Positions 18,690 to 29,700 of a stretch of 64,000 nt of DNA are shown piece by piece. The position numbers and the translations under genes were made by a program. The notes below the pieces were generated by a model. It saw nothing but the letters and a program-made list of their open reading frames with translations. It had not been told where the DNA came from and did not search any database. The stretch's first letter is position 1; every line of letters starts with the position of its first letter. This stretch comes from JANQPD01 sp963715655 (GTDB taxonomy: Bacteria > Bacteroidota > Bacteroidia > Flavobacteriales > Schleiferiaceae), in assembly GCA_963715655.1 (NCBI GenBank), contig OY970262.1, positions 2,232,001-2,296,000 on the forward strand. Direction: 5' to 3'.

Positions 18690-18784
18690 AACTTAAGTAG
18701 ATTTATTTTATTCGCTTCTTCTTTTGCATAAGCAGAAAAAGAAAGTACTGATGTTGGGGTTAATGCTGATGTTAATTTTTTCAT
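18686..18784 (-). CDS. Small leader ORF coupled to the TonB receptor
   Basis: 32 codons from an ATG at 18784 to TGA at 18688-18686. It begins MKKLTSALTPTSVLSFSAYA, a passable Sec signal with an AYA cleavage site, and ends NKINLLKF. The stop overlaps the receptor's TTG start (TTGA), a layout used for translational re-initiation. It may be a leader peptide that brings ribosomes to the weak TTG, or the remnant of a secreted protein. I see no homologue by eye; the evidence is the start, the signal-like composition and the exact overlap. Confidence 0.4.
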   Translation of the reverse strand: MKKLTSALTPTSVLSFSAYAKEEANKINLLKF

Positions 18785-19049
18785 CGTTTCATTAAGATTA
18801 GTAATTTGCTTATAATCTTATGGCAACCAACCCCCATGCAACACGTACGCAAAATGCGTATTTTTTTACAGTTTATTTTAATTATTTGATTTACAATGTT
18901 TTAAAAAATGAAATCAATGTTTTAAAACAAGCCTTCAGTTAGGGTGAAGCTGCTACTGAACGTTTAGCTTTTAGCTTAAAATCCTGATGCAGCTAAACCC
19001 CTGAAGGGGAAAGCCGCCATAAGAAGTTTAACTTTTAGTTGCAGCTTTT

Positions 19050-19715
19050 TTTGATAGTAAATTAGGAATGCCGCCCATTGCATCGCGTGTGCAACGCCAG
19101 TGCAGTTCCTTTGCGGCTTAGCGTCTTAGCGAGACTATTGCCTTTATCCTTCTAGTGTGCTTCAATTCGTAATTCGTAATTCAACATTCGCAATTTTACT
19201 AAAACGTGGTTGCCGCGCGATTGTATCGCGTGTGCAACGCCAGTGCAGTTCCTTTGCGGCTTTGCGTCTTAGCGAGACTACTGCCTTTATCCTTCTAGTG
19301 TGCTTCAATTCGTAATTCGTAATTCAACATTCGTAATTTTCAAAACATGGCTGCCGCTCGATTACAACGCCAGTGCAGTTCCTTTGCGGCTTAGCGTCTT
19401 AGCGAGACTATTGCCTTTATCCTTCTAGTGTGCTTCAATTCGTAATTCGTCATTCAACATTCGTAATTTTCAAAACATGGCTGCCGCTCGATTACAACGC
19501 CAGTGCAGTTCCTTTGCGGCTTAGCGTCTTAGCGAGACTATTGCCTTTATCCTTCTAGTGTGCTTCAATTCGTAATTCGTAATTCCACATTCGTAATTTT
19601 ACCAAGACGTGGTTACCGCGCGATTGTATCGCGTGTGCAACGGTAGTGAAGCTTTATCCTTCTAATAGAACTCCCAACTTTCAGCAGGCAAGCATTCGTA
19701 CTTTGTAAGGCATTC
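19050..19715 (+). repeat. Tandem array of a ~120-150-bp intergenic repeat
   Basis: Four full units and one partial, each with TTCCTTTGCGGCTTAGCGTC, TTAGCGAGACTA, CCTTTATCCTTCTAGTGTGC and CAATTCGTAATTCGTAATTC in order; the last motif recurs near 19160, 19312, 19432 and 19561. There is no coding frame. The same unit in reverse orientation forms the array at 52264-53390. The stretch 18785-19050 before it is AT-rich and shows no gene. Confidence 0.85.
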
Positions 19716-19722
19716 CTAATTT

Positions 19723-21699
19723 CTAATAGCTCATTAATTTTTCCACAAACTCCCCTATTCTGGCCTTAGCCAAATACTGTTGCTCTAATTGTGCGGCAAA
19801 AGGAATAGGTGTAGCTTCACTCCCTAAGCGCATTACTGGCGCATCTAAGGCATTAAAACAATTTTCACTAATCATCGCGGCAATATCAGAAGCAATGCTA
19901 CCAAAAAGTGTATCCTCCGTTAGCACCAATACTCTACCCGTTTTGCAAGAGGAGGTAAATATGGTTTCTGTATCTAACGGTGCTAAGCAACGTAAATCGA
20001 TAATTTCAATGCTTTTTTCAGGATTTGCATTTGCATACTCCAATGCCCAATGTACACCCATACCGTAGGATATAATAGTTATTTCGGAGCCTTCTCTTAC
20101 GGTGCCGGCTTTACCTTCCGGTAAATTATAATAACCCGTAGGCACCTCCTCGCGTACGCTTCTATAAAGAGCTTTATGTTCAAAAAACAACACGGGGTTT
20201 GGGTCAGCAATTGCCGTTAATAATAGTCCTTTGGCATCTGCAGGAAAGGCGGGATAAAACACTTTGAGCCCCGGTGTGTGGGTAAACCAAGCTTCATTAC
20301 TTTGAGAATGAAATGGTCCGGCTGCTACCCCTGCGCCCGTAGGCATCCTAATTACCACATCAGCTTTTTGTCCCCAACGCCAATGTATTTTTGCTAGATT
20401 ATTTACAATTTGATTGAAACCTTCCGTTACAAAATCAGCAAATTGCATTTCCATTACCGCTTTATAATCACAAATGCTTAAGCCTAAAGAGGTGCCTACA
20501 ATAGCAGCCTCGCATAATGGAGTATTGCGAACCCTCTCTTTTCCATATTTTGCTACAAAACCATCGGTAACTTTAAACACTCCGCCATACTCTGCAATAT
20601 CTTGCCCCATAAGCACCAAATTAGGATGCTTTTGCATGGCTTCATTTAAAGCGTCTGAAACGGCATCTACCAAACGCATTTCGGTGGTTTCACTACCGGC
20701 CGCTACCATTTCTGTATCGTTGGCTGCAAATAAATCTTTACGCTCTTCCTCAGCGTTATATTCAATATCGGGCTCAGCCATAGCTTTATCTAAGGCTTCA
20801 CTGATTTCCGTTTTAATTTCTGCTATAAGTTGCTCATTCTCTAAAGAGTCTAAAATTCCTTTGCTCAATAAAAACGCTAAGTAATTATTTACAGGATCTT
20901 TCTTCGTCCATTTTTCTTGCAAACCTTCCGGATAATATTTTGTACCACTTGCCTCTTCATGCCCGCGCATTCTAAAGGTTTTACATTCTAAAATATAGGG
21001 TTCAGGGTGCTCTCGAATTTCCTCTGCTATTTGACTTACCGTTTGATAAACCTCTTGAATGTTATTGCCATCAATACTTTTCCCTTTAATTCCGTAACCG
21101 ATAGCTTTATATACAAAACTGTCAAAATTAAACTGCTCGCGGCTAGGCGTGCTTAAGCCCCATTGATTGTTTTCTATTAAAAAGATAACCGGAAGTTGCC
21201 AAACCGCTGCCACGTTCACGGCCTCATGAAAATCACCTTGACTTGCCCCTCCATCGCCCGTTACTACCAACGTTGCTTTGTTCTGTTTGCCTAGTTTTGA
21301 TGCAAGCGCAATACCATCGGCAATACCCATTTGAGGCCCCAAATGACTAATCATACCCACCAAATGATGTTCTACACTTCCAAAGTGAAAGGAACGATCT
21401 CTACCTTTTGTAAATCCATTGGCTTTTCCCTGAAATTGAGAAAATAAACGCTCTAACGGAATTCCTTTGGTGGTAAACATACCCAAATTTCGGTGCATGG
21501 GTAAGATAAATTCGTCATCGGCCATAGCTAAAGCTGCGCCCACCGAAATGGCTTCTTGCCCAAACCCAGAAAACCATTTAGAAATACGCCCTTGACGCAG
21601 CGCTATTAACATTTTTTCTTCTATCAATCTGGGCACCAAAAGTGCTCTATAGAAGTCTTTTAACTGCTGATTGGTATAACCCCTTTTTGTAAACCTCAT
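19723..21699 (-). CDS. 2-oxoacid dehydrogenase E1, alpha and beta fused
   Basis: 658 residues. Residues ~1-320 are the alpha part: GFGQEAISVGAALAM, the thiamine-diphosphate motif VTGDGGASQGDFHEAVNVAAVWQLPVIFLIENNQWG, and RMRGHEEASG. Residues ~335-658 are the beta part: MGQDIAEYGGVFKVTDGF, NTPLCEAAIVGTSLGLS, and RMPTGAGVAAGPFHSQSNEAWF. It is the E1 of a pyruvate- or branched-chain-type dehydrogenase; the single-chain fusion is common in Bacteroidota. It decarboxylates the oxoacid and passes the acyl group to lipoyl-E2. E2/E3 are not adjacent, so substrate remains open, branched-chain being my first guess. Confidence 0.9.
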   Translation of the reverse strand: MRFTKRGYTNQQLKDFYRALLVPRLIEEKMLIALRQGRISKWFSGFGQEAISVGAALAMADDEFILPMHRNLGMFTTKGIPLERLFSQFQGKANGFTKGRDRSFHFGSVEHHLVGMISHLGPQMGIADGIALASKLGKQNKATLVVTGDGGASQGDFHEAVNVAAVWQLPVIFLIENNQWGLSTPSREQFNFDSFVYKAIGYGIKGKSIDGNNIQEVYQTVSQIAEEIREHPEPYILECKTFRMRGHEEASGTKYYPEGLQEKWTKKDPVNNYLAFLLSKGILDSLENEQLIAEIKTEISEALDKAMAEPDIEYNAEEERKDLFAANDTEMVAAGSETTEMRLVDAVSDALNEAMQKHPNLVLMGQDIAEYGGVFKVTDGFVAKYGKERVRNTPLCEAAIVGTSLGLSICDYKAVMEMQFADFVTEGFNQIVNNLAKIHWRWGQKADVVIRMPTGAGVAAGPFHSQSNEAWFTHTPGLKVFYPAFPADAKGLLLTAIADPNPVLFFEHKALYRSVREEVPTGYYNLPEGKAGTVREGSEITIISYGMGVHWALEYANANPEKSIEIIDLRCLAPLDTETIFTSSCKTGRVLVLTEDTLFGSIASDIAAMISENCFNALDAPVMRLGSEATPIPFAAQLEQQYLAKARIGEFVEKLMSY

Positions 21700-21777
21700 A
21701 TACTTTTTACGAAATGTGCTAAAATAGAATAAATCATAACCTTAGTTTAACATTATTACGATAGTTTCGCGCCACCA

Positions 21778-22692
21778 ATGAGTAGGAAAATTCGTATAAT
21801 AATAAATCCCAATAGCGGCACTAAGTTTAGTGATTCTATTAAGGATGATCTTACGCTCTTAATTGAAGAGGAAGGGTTTGTTTGCGATATACAATTTACC
21901 ATTGGCCCTACGCATGCGTATGATTTATCGCAAGAAGCGGCAGAGCTAAATTACTACGCTGTAATTGCCGTGGGCGGAGATGGCACCTTAAATGAAACAG
22001 CCGCTGCTTTGGTAAAAACCAACACCTTAATGGGCGTAATACCCACCGGCAGTGGCAATGGTTTTGCGCGTCATATTGGTATGCATTTAAATCCTGCAAA
22101 AGCGGTAAAACAACTAATTAAAGCCAAGCCTTTGGCTATTGATGTGTGCTATGTAAATAAAAAAGCTTTTTTTAATGTGGCGGGTATTGGTTTTGATGCT
22201 CTTGTGGCGCATGATTTTTCTTTAAAACCCGACCGTGGATTTATCAGCTATTTAGGTAGTGCCCTAAAATTTTGGCTTACTATAAATAATACTAAATACA
22301 AGCTAAAGCTAGATGGACATAAAGTAATTACCTCAGCTTTAATGATAAGTTTTGCCAATGGTAGCCAGTTTGGTAATAATGCTACCATAGCACCGGCAGC
22401 AAGCCTTACCGATGGGTATATGCAAGTATGTATTCTTAAAAAATTTCCGGTGTATCGTGCACCACTTTTGGCCTACCGCTTATTTTCAGGAAATATACCC
22501 AACAGTAAATTTCTTAAAATTTTAAGAGTAAAAAAGGTGATTGTAAAGCGTACCAGAAAAAAAATACACCTTGATGGTGAGCCTTTTACCTTATCTAAAA
22601 AACTTAAAGTAGAGGTAGTGCCAAATGCTTTGAATATCTTAGCACCTTTAGAATATTTTGAAGCACATGAACCAAAACATTCCATCGGTTAA
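21778..22692 (+). CDS. Diacylglycerol/lipid kinase, YegS-DgkB type
   Basis: 304 residues. DAGK catalytic domain: RIIINPNSGTK at the start, AVGGDGTLNETAAAL near residue 65 with the GGDGT nucleotide-binding motif, and VIPTGSGNGFARHIG. The C-terminal part has IHLDGEPFTLSKKLKVEVVP, typical of the family's second domain. It phosphorylates a lipid hydroxyl with ATP at the inner membrane; the exact lipid is not predictable. It is divergent from the E1 gene and overlaps the oxygenase gene by 26 bp. Confidence 0.9.
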   Translation: MSRKIRIIINPNSGTKFSDSIKDDLTLLIEEEGFVCDIQFTIGPTHAYDLSQEAAELNYYAVIAVGGDGTLNETAAALVKTNTLMGVIPTGSGNGFARHIGMHLNPAKAVKQLIKAKPLAIDVCYVNKKAFFNVAGIGFDALVAHDFSLKPDRGFISYLGSALKFWLTINNTKYKLKLDGHKVITSALMISFANGSQFGNNATIAPAASLTDGYMQVCILKKFPVYRAPLLAYRLFSGNIPNSKFLKILRVKKVIVKRTRKKIHLDGEPFTLSKKLKVEVVPNALNILAPLEYFEAHEPKHSIG

Positions 22693-23617
22693 TCTAGCCG
22701 ATTTCCTTTCAGGAGACGAAAAGTTAAAAGCTGCCTTTGTAGAAAAATTAGGGAAAGCGTACGAAGAAATCGGCTTTGTGGCTGTAAAAAATCACGGTCT
22801 TAGTGATGAAACTTCTGCGCTACTGTACCAACAAGTAGAGGCTTTTTTCAACTTACCGGAAACGGTTAAAAAGAAGTATGAAATTGACGGACTAGCGGGC
22901 CAGCGTGGCTACACGAGCTTTGGTAAAGAACACGCCAAAGGTAGAAATACCGGAGATTTAAAGGAATTTTGGCATTTTGGACAATACGTAGAGGACAATG
23001 ATGCTATTGCCGATGAATATCCGGAAAACGTGGATGTGCAAGAGTTACCAAAATTTGATGCGGTAGGTAAAAAAGCGTATCAAACACTTGAAAAAGCCGG
23101 ACAATCTATTTTACGTGCCTTGGCACTTTATTTGGGCTTAAGCGAAAATTATTTTGATGCTAAAATTCACAATGGCAATAGTATTTTACGCCCCATCCAC
23201 TACCCGCCTATTACCGATGAACCTAAAGATGCTGTGCGCGCAGCCGAGCATGAGGATATTAATTTAATTACCCTTTTAATGGGTGCAAGTGCGGAAGGCT
23301 TACAAGTATTAAATAAGCAAAATGAATGGGTAAACGTTACCGCCTTACCCGAACAAATTGTGGTAAATGTGGGCGATATGCTGCAACGCCTAACCAATAA
23401 TAAACTACGCAGCACCACTCATCGAGTAGTAAATCCACCCAAAGAAAAATGGGGGCAATCGCGGTTTTCTATTCCCTTCTTTTTACACCCACGCTCCGAA
23501 ATGCGTTTAGATTGTTTGGAGGAATGTATTGATGATCAGCATCTAAAGCAATTTACGGACATTTCTGCTGGAGATTATTTGAACGAAAGATTAGCAGAAA
23601 TTGGATTGAAAAAGTAG
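22667..23617 (+). CDS. 2-oxoglutarate/Fe(II) oxygenase, isopenicillin-N-synthase-like
   Basis: 316 residues from the ATG at 22667 (MNQNIPSVNLADF). N-terminal DIOX_N-like region (FVEKLGKAYEEIGFVAVKNHG) and a C-terminal double-stranded beta-helix with the iron triad: AAEHEDINLITLLMG gives His and Asp, STTHRVVNP gives the distal His, and the Arg in SRFSIPFF binds the co-substrate carboxylate. It oxidises an unknown small molecule. Start overlaps the lipid kinase gene, so both are likely in one mRNA. The CRISPR array begins 131 bp after its stop; that gap holds no gene. Confidence 0.88.
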   Translation: MNQNIPSVNLADFLSGDEKLKAAFVEKLGKAYEEIGFVAVKNHGLSDETSALLYQQVEAFFNLPETVKKKYEIDGLAGQRGYTSFGKEHAKGRNTGDLKEFWHFGQYVEDNDAIADEYPENVDVQELPKFDAVGKKAYQTLEKAGQSILRALALYLGLSENYFDAKIHNGNSILRPIHYPPITDEPKDAVRAAEHEDINLITLLMGASAEGLQVLNKQNEWVNVTALPEQIVVNVGDMLQRLTNNKLRSTTHRVVNPPKEKWGQSRFSIPFFLHPRSEMRLDCLEECIDDQHLKQFTDISAGDYLNERLAEIGLKK

Positions 23618-23748
23618 GTATAAACTTCTTTTGCAAAGTTAATGGTGTAGTTGCATGAACCATTAGTGATATTTGCTTCTAATCACCTCAATTAATTCAG
23701 AGCATTGGAGTTTTTAATAGAAGCTGTGAATCAATTAACATCATACGT

Positions 23749-26700
23749 ATTTCAATTCCAGCATGGGTCAATTGAAGGTACCATCATCCGCACCAGTGGT
23801 CAACAATACTGGTGATTTCAATTCCAGCATGGGTCAATTGAAGGGTGTTCATTTCGAGGCACCTAATCGCGTCAATCGCAATTTCAATTCCAGCATGGGT
23901 CAATTGAAAGTCTAAAAATCCTTTTGGGAAAGCGGGTGATTTATTGATTTCAATTCCAGCATGGGTCAATTGAAAGGGGCGTGAATGAGCAAGATTTTAA
24001 GACTTTGGATTATTTCAATTCCAGCATGGGTCAATTGAAAGAACGAAGGAGATGTTTATGTAGCAATTGAAAAAATGATTTCAATTCCAGCATGGGTCAA
24101 TTGAAAGTGAGGTTTTTAGCCTTAAAAAAGTAAAACTCTTAAAATTTCAATTCCAGCATGGGTCAATTGAAAGAATAATGAATCCAAAAATTAAATACCT
24201 ATTAGCAGGATTTCAATTCCAGCATGGGTCAATTGAAAGACTATTCCATCTGCTTCAAACTCCTCAGTTATTAAGATTTCAATTCCAGCATGGGTCAATT
24301 GAAAGGAAGCCGACAGACGACTTACCAGACGTTTGAAAAAATTTCAATTCCAGCATGGGTCAATTGAAAGACCGTTCAAAATGTCTTTCGTGCAAATGCT
24401 TATGAATTTCAATTCCAGCATGGGCAATTGAAAGGTTTCTGCTTTCTTCCGTATTTTAATTCAAACCATATTTCAATTCCAGCATGGGTCAATTGAAAGA
24501 TATGTAACTAGCTTACAGCAATTTGCAGTTTACAAATTTCAATTCCAGCATGGGTCAATTGAAAGATTAGTAATTTTTAAGTTAAACGAAACGCTTTCAA
24601 AATTTCAATTCCAGCATGGGTCAATTGAAAGAATTAATAGACGCGTTTAAAGCAAAAGGCGTGATAAATTTCAATTCCAGCATGGGTCAATTGAAAGTCA
24701 TAAACTCCAAATGATTAGGAGTACGCATATAAGATTTCAATTCCAGCATGGGTCAATTGAAAGTACAGAATATTGAGTTTCCTGTTAGTTCAAACCCAAA
24801 TTTCAATTCCAGCATGGGTCAATTGAAAGCCGCAAATTTCACTTTTACACCAACGCAAGCAGCGTATTTCAATTCCAGCATGGGTCAATTGAAAGCTATA
24901 TCAAAACCGCTTCCTTCTGCCGCTTCTGCCAATTTCAATTCCAGCATGGGTCAATTGAAAGTCACCATGTCGTTAGCATCTAAATAGGCTATTTCGTATT
25001 TCAATTCCAGCATGGGTCAATTGAAAGCTTTACTTGTTTTAAAACCAAAGGTTTACCCGTTCAATTTCAATTCCAGCATGGGTCAATTGAAAGTAGGCAC
25101 CAGGGTACATAAGCGCTATAGTAAAGGGGATTTCAATTCCAGCATGGGTCAATTGAAAGACTGCTCAAATAATTGCAGTAGATAGCCGCAATTGGATTTC
25201 AATTCCAGCATGGGTCAATTGAAAGATGTGTTTTGATGTGCGTGATGCGGGTATTTCGCTTATTTCAATTCCAGCATGGGTCAATTGAAAGTACATGGGG
25301 AACAATGTAGAAGTTCAAGGTATAAAGATTTCAATTCCAGCATGGGTCAATTGAAAGTGGCAAGAACTATCTCAACCATATACAATGCCTTGGATTTCAA
25401 TTCCAGCATGGGTCAATTGAAAGCTACACTCGCCAAAGCCCAAAGGCTCGCTTCGGCAATATTTCAATTCCAGCATGGGTCAATTGAAAGGAAAGAGTTC
25501 AACACTGACATAATTGTCAGTAATGAATTTCAATTCCAGCATGGGTCAATTGAAAGGGAATAAGGCATACGCAGTGTAGGGGTCGCAACCCTATTTCAAT
25601 TCCAGCATGGGTCAATTGAAAGACTTTGTTGCTTAATCAATCTATTTAAGTACATTAGATTTCAATTCCAGCATCGGTCAATTGAAAGAATACATTTCAT
25701 GTACAGTCGTGGAAAACGGTTTGTATTTCAATTCCAGCATGGGTCAATTGAAAGTTACGTGCAAATACAAAGTGTTTATCCAGTAGCATTATTTCAATTC
25801 CAGCATGGGTCAATTGAAAGGAAAGAGTTCAACACTGACATAATTGTCAGTAATGAATTTCAATTCCAGCATGGGTCAATTGAAAGCAATCATTACGCGC
25901 TGCTTAATTTCTGCTTTGGTAAATTTCAATTCCAGCATGGGTCAATTGAAAGGGGCAATGACAATTAGGGAGCAATTAAATATCATTGATTTCAATTCCA
26001 GCATGGGTCAATTGAAAGCTTCACCCATAAGCATTTCTACAAACGACATTTTAAAATTTCAATTCCAGCATGGGTCAATTGAAAGACTAGACCCCTCTAT
26101 ATCGCCCCCCTCGATTTCAAATTTCAATTCCAGCATGGGTCAATTGAAAGTGGGACGTAATTAACCAAGAGGAGTTAGTCCTAAATATTTCAATTCCAGC
26201 ATGGGTCAATTGAAAGTTGAGCGTTTCGTTTTGCGTGAATTGGAATTTTAAGATTTCAATTCCAGCATGGGTCAATTGAAAGTATTTACTTAATTACAAT
26301 GATTGAAGATAAAAACGATTTCAATTCCAGCATGGGTCAATTGAAAGCAAACGCACCTATATTACTAGGTAACACTTTTCAAAATTTCAATTCCAGCATG
26401 GGTCAATTGAAAGCTCAACTCCTCGTTAGTTACCGTCTCACTGTCCAAAATTTCAATTCCAGCATGGGTCAATTGAAAGAGCGTGTTCATACATATTTAA
26501 TATCCCACTCTTTATATTTCAATTCCAGCATGGGTCAATTGAAAGTCCACATATTCCTCCGCTTGCTGCCGGCTTAAATAAATTTCAATTCCAGCATGGG
26601 TCAATTGAAAGAGATTGGTTTAAGTTAGATTATATAAGATCTTTACTATTTCAATTCCAGCATGGGTCAATTGAAAGTTGTGCTACCAAAACTCACTACA

Positions 26701-29700
26701 AAAGATAAACCAGATTTCAATTCCAGCATGGGTCAATTGAAAGCTAGTTGTGCTTTTCGTTCTGCTTCACTGCCTTTTTATTTCAATTCCAGCATGGGTC
26801 AATTGAAAGAAAAGTTCTTAAAAATAAGTTTCGGTTTACTGCTCAATTTCAATTCCAGCATGGGTCAATTGAAAGTCGGAGAGCGTAAACTATACGTGTC
26901 AAGCGTTGAAAATTTCAATTCCAGCATGGGTCAATTGAAAGATATTTAGACATTTAATCAAAACACGGGGTGCTGAATTTCAATTCCAGCATGGGTCAAT
27001 TGAAAGGCAAGGCTTTGCTGTTTTTAGATCAAATATTGAGTTATTTCAATTCCAGCATGGGTCAATTGAAAGGAGCCAATTTACTGCAGGTAAGCCAACC
27101 GGATATTGATTTCAATTCCAGCATGGGTCAATTGAAAGAAAAAAGCGAAAAGCAACTAAAGAAGCTACTACAAAATTTCAATTCCAGCATGGGTCAATTG
27201 AAAGAAGCCGTTTTATATAAAAACTGCATATCATCAGGCTATTTCAATTCCAGCATGGGTCAATTGAAAGCAACGTGATGTTAACACAAGACGAGTATTT
27301 GAGTTATTTCAATTCCAGCATGGGTCAATTGAAAGAATGAAAAATTATGACTACTTAATCGGGATAGATGTATTTCAATTCCAGCATGGGTCAATTGAAA
27401 GCGGGCGCGGTTGATTTAGTTTGCACTATGGAAATCAATTTCAATTCCAGCATGGGTCAATTGAAAGATTTTGGCCGTTTACTAGTTTATTCAGATGAAG
27501 GAGATTTCAATTCCAGCATGGGTCAATTGAAAGAAACTATGCCTCCAAACCATTGCGCGCACTTTTTTAATTTCAATTCCAGCATGGGTAAATTGAAAGT
27601 TGATATCGTAAGACGTAATTACATGCGCTATGCGGAATTTCAATTCCAGCATGGGTCAATTGAAAGTGCAAAATGTTTACGATAACGGCCAAACGTATCA
27701 AGATTTCAATTCCAGCATGGGTCAATTGAAAGTTTGGCTCTTTCTCCTACGATTCTGATTACCAAAAATTTCAATTCCAGCATGGGTCAATTGAAAGTTA
27801 AGATTTTGAAAGGTAGTAATGCTTTTACAGTGATTTCAATTCCAGCATGGGTCAATTGAAAGCGCAAATCCTCTAACCAGCCATGCAATAAAAGCCCTAT
27901 TTCAATTCCAGCATGGGTCAATTGAAAGTGAAATTAGTTGTTCAAAGGAAGAAGCTTCAAATACTATTTCAATTCCAGCATGGGTCAATTGAAAGACCCT
28001 TACTTGACCAGAAAAAACTAATTCTAACGAAATTTCAATTCCAGCATGGGTCAATTGAAAGAGGAGCAACGCACAAGTAAAAACTACGTGCTTTTTTATT
28101 TCAATTCCAGCATGGGTCAATTGAAAGTACCCGAGTCAATTGAAAGATCTGTATCCGGCCTATTTACCGATACTTTCAAAATATTTCAATTCCAGCATGG
28201 GTCAATTGAAAGTGCTTCGCCGCTTGCGCCTGTATCTGCCTGTGTTTATTTCAATTCCAGCATGGGTCAATTGAAAGTCTCCTCCAGCTTATTCATAAAT
28301 TCTTCTTGGCTTGATTTCAATTCCAGCATGGGTCAATTGAAAGCTACCGGAATAGGGTAATAAAAATCGGGGGCTAATATTTCAATTCCAGCATGGGTCA
28401 ATTGAAAGCTCCTCACATAACTGTGTAATTGTTTCGATTGTTGCATTTCAATTCCAGCATGGGTCAATTGAAAGTAAAAACAGAGCGGTATTACAGCTCT
28501 ATATGGCAAAATTTCAATTCCAGCATGGGTCAATTGAAAGCAATAATTTACGCGATGGTAAGAATTAGGTTGCATAATTTCAATTCCAGCATGGGTCAAT
28601 TGAAAGCGTTTAGCGAGGTTTATACTACTCAAACTGATTACGATTTCAATTCCAGCATGGGTCAATTGAAAGAATTCCAAATTGAACCACGTAGGCCATC
28701 GTGGCCATATTTCAATTCCAGCATGGGTCAATTGAAAGAGCATTGGTTCCGGTAATTCCTTCTTGCTTAAAAAATTTCAATTCCAGCATGGGTCAATTGA
28801 AAGGATTTAACACAATAAAACATCCCGATATTCGATTGTATTTCAATTCCAGCATGGGTCAATTGAAAGTAAGCGTAGGCATTGCGGGCGCGGTATTTAT
28901 ACTATTTCAATTCCAGCATGGGTCAATTGAAAGTAGGAGATGGAAATGACGATGAAGTAATTCAAGGCGATTTCAATTCCAGCATGGGTCAATTGAAAGT
29001 CTTTTTTAAGAGGTTTAGATAGGCTTCCCAAACATATTTCAATTCCAGCATGGGTCAATTGAAAGATAGTACAAGAAGTGATAAAATTTTTGTTCGTAAG
29101 ATTTCAATTCCAGCATGGGTCAATTGAAAGATCGTTTTGAGCGTTATTACGGATATACTGACCTAAATTTCAATTCCAGCATGGGTCAATTGAAAGCGCG
29201 CCCTTGTTCAAAATTTTCTCGCTTACCGCTAAATTTCAATTCCAGCATGGGTCAATTGAAAGAAGGCCGCAATAAATATAGAGATGGGCAACTAGAAGAT
29301 TTCAATTCCAGCATGGGTCAATTGAAAGTTATACACCTTAGCCCATTGTATGCCTTTCGGCAGAATTTCAATTCCAGCATGGGTCAATTGAAAGCTCATT
29401 GTCTGTCGTTGAAGTGTCGTCTATGCCCTGATTTCAATTCCAGCATGGGTCAATTGAAAGTAATCAAGCCAAGCCATTGGATATTGCTTTAGATTAATTT
29501 CAATTCCAGCATGGGTCAATTGAAAGTAGCTAATGCAGGAGATATTTTGCGCGTAGTAAATAATTTCAATTCCAGCATGGGTCAATTGAAAGATATTACG
29601 GATAAAGAACAGCTGGCAGTGCATTGCATTTCAATTCCAGCATGGGTCAATTGAAAGTGTAAAATTAAAACGGCTTAAGGTGCTTATTCAGTTATTTCAA

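Noticed and set aside
20474..20884. 136-codon frame antisense to the E1 gene
   Set aside because: Shadow of a well-supported gene on the other strand.
23683..23748. Possible extra, strongly decayed repeat left of the array (TCAATT, CAG, CAT, GG in order)
   Set aside because: Needs several gaps to align; too weak to claim.
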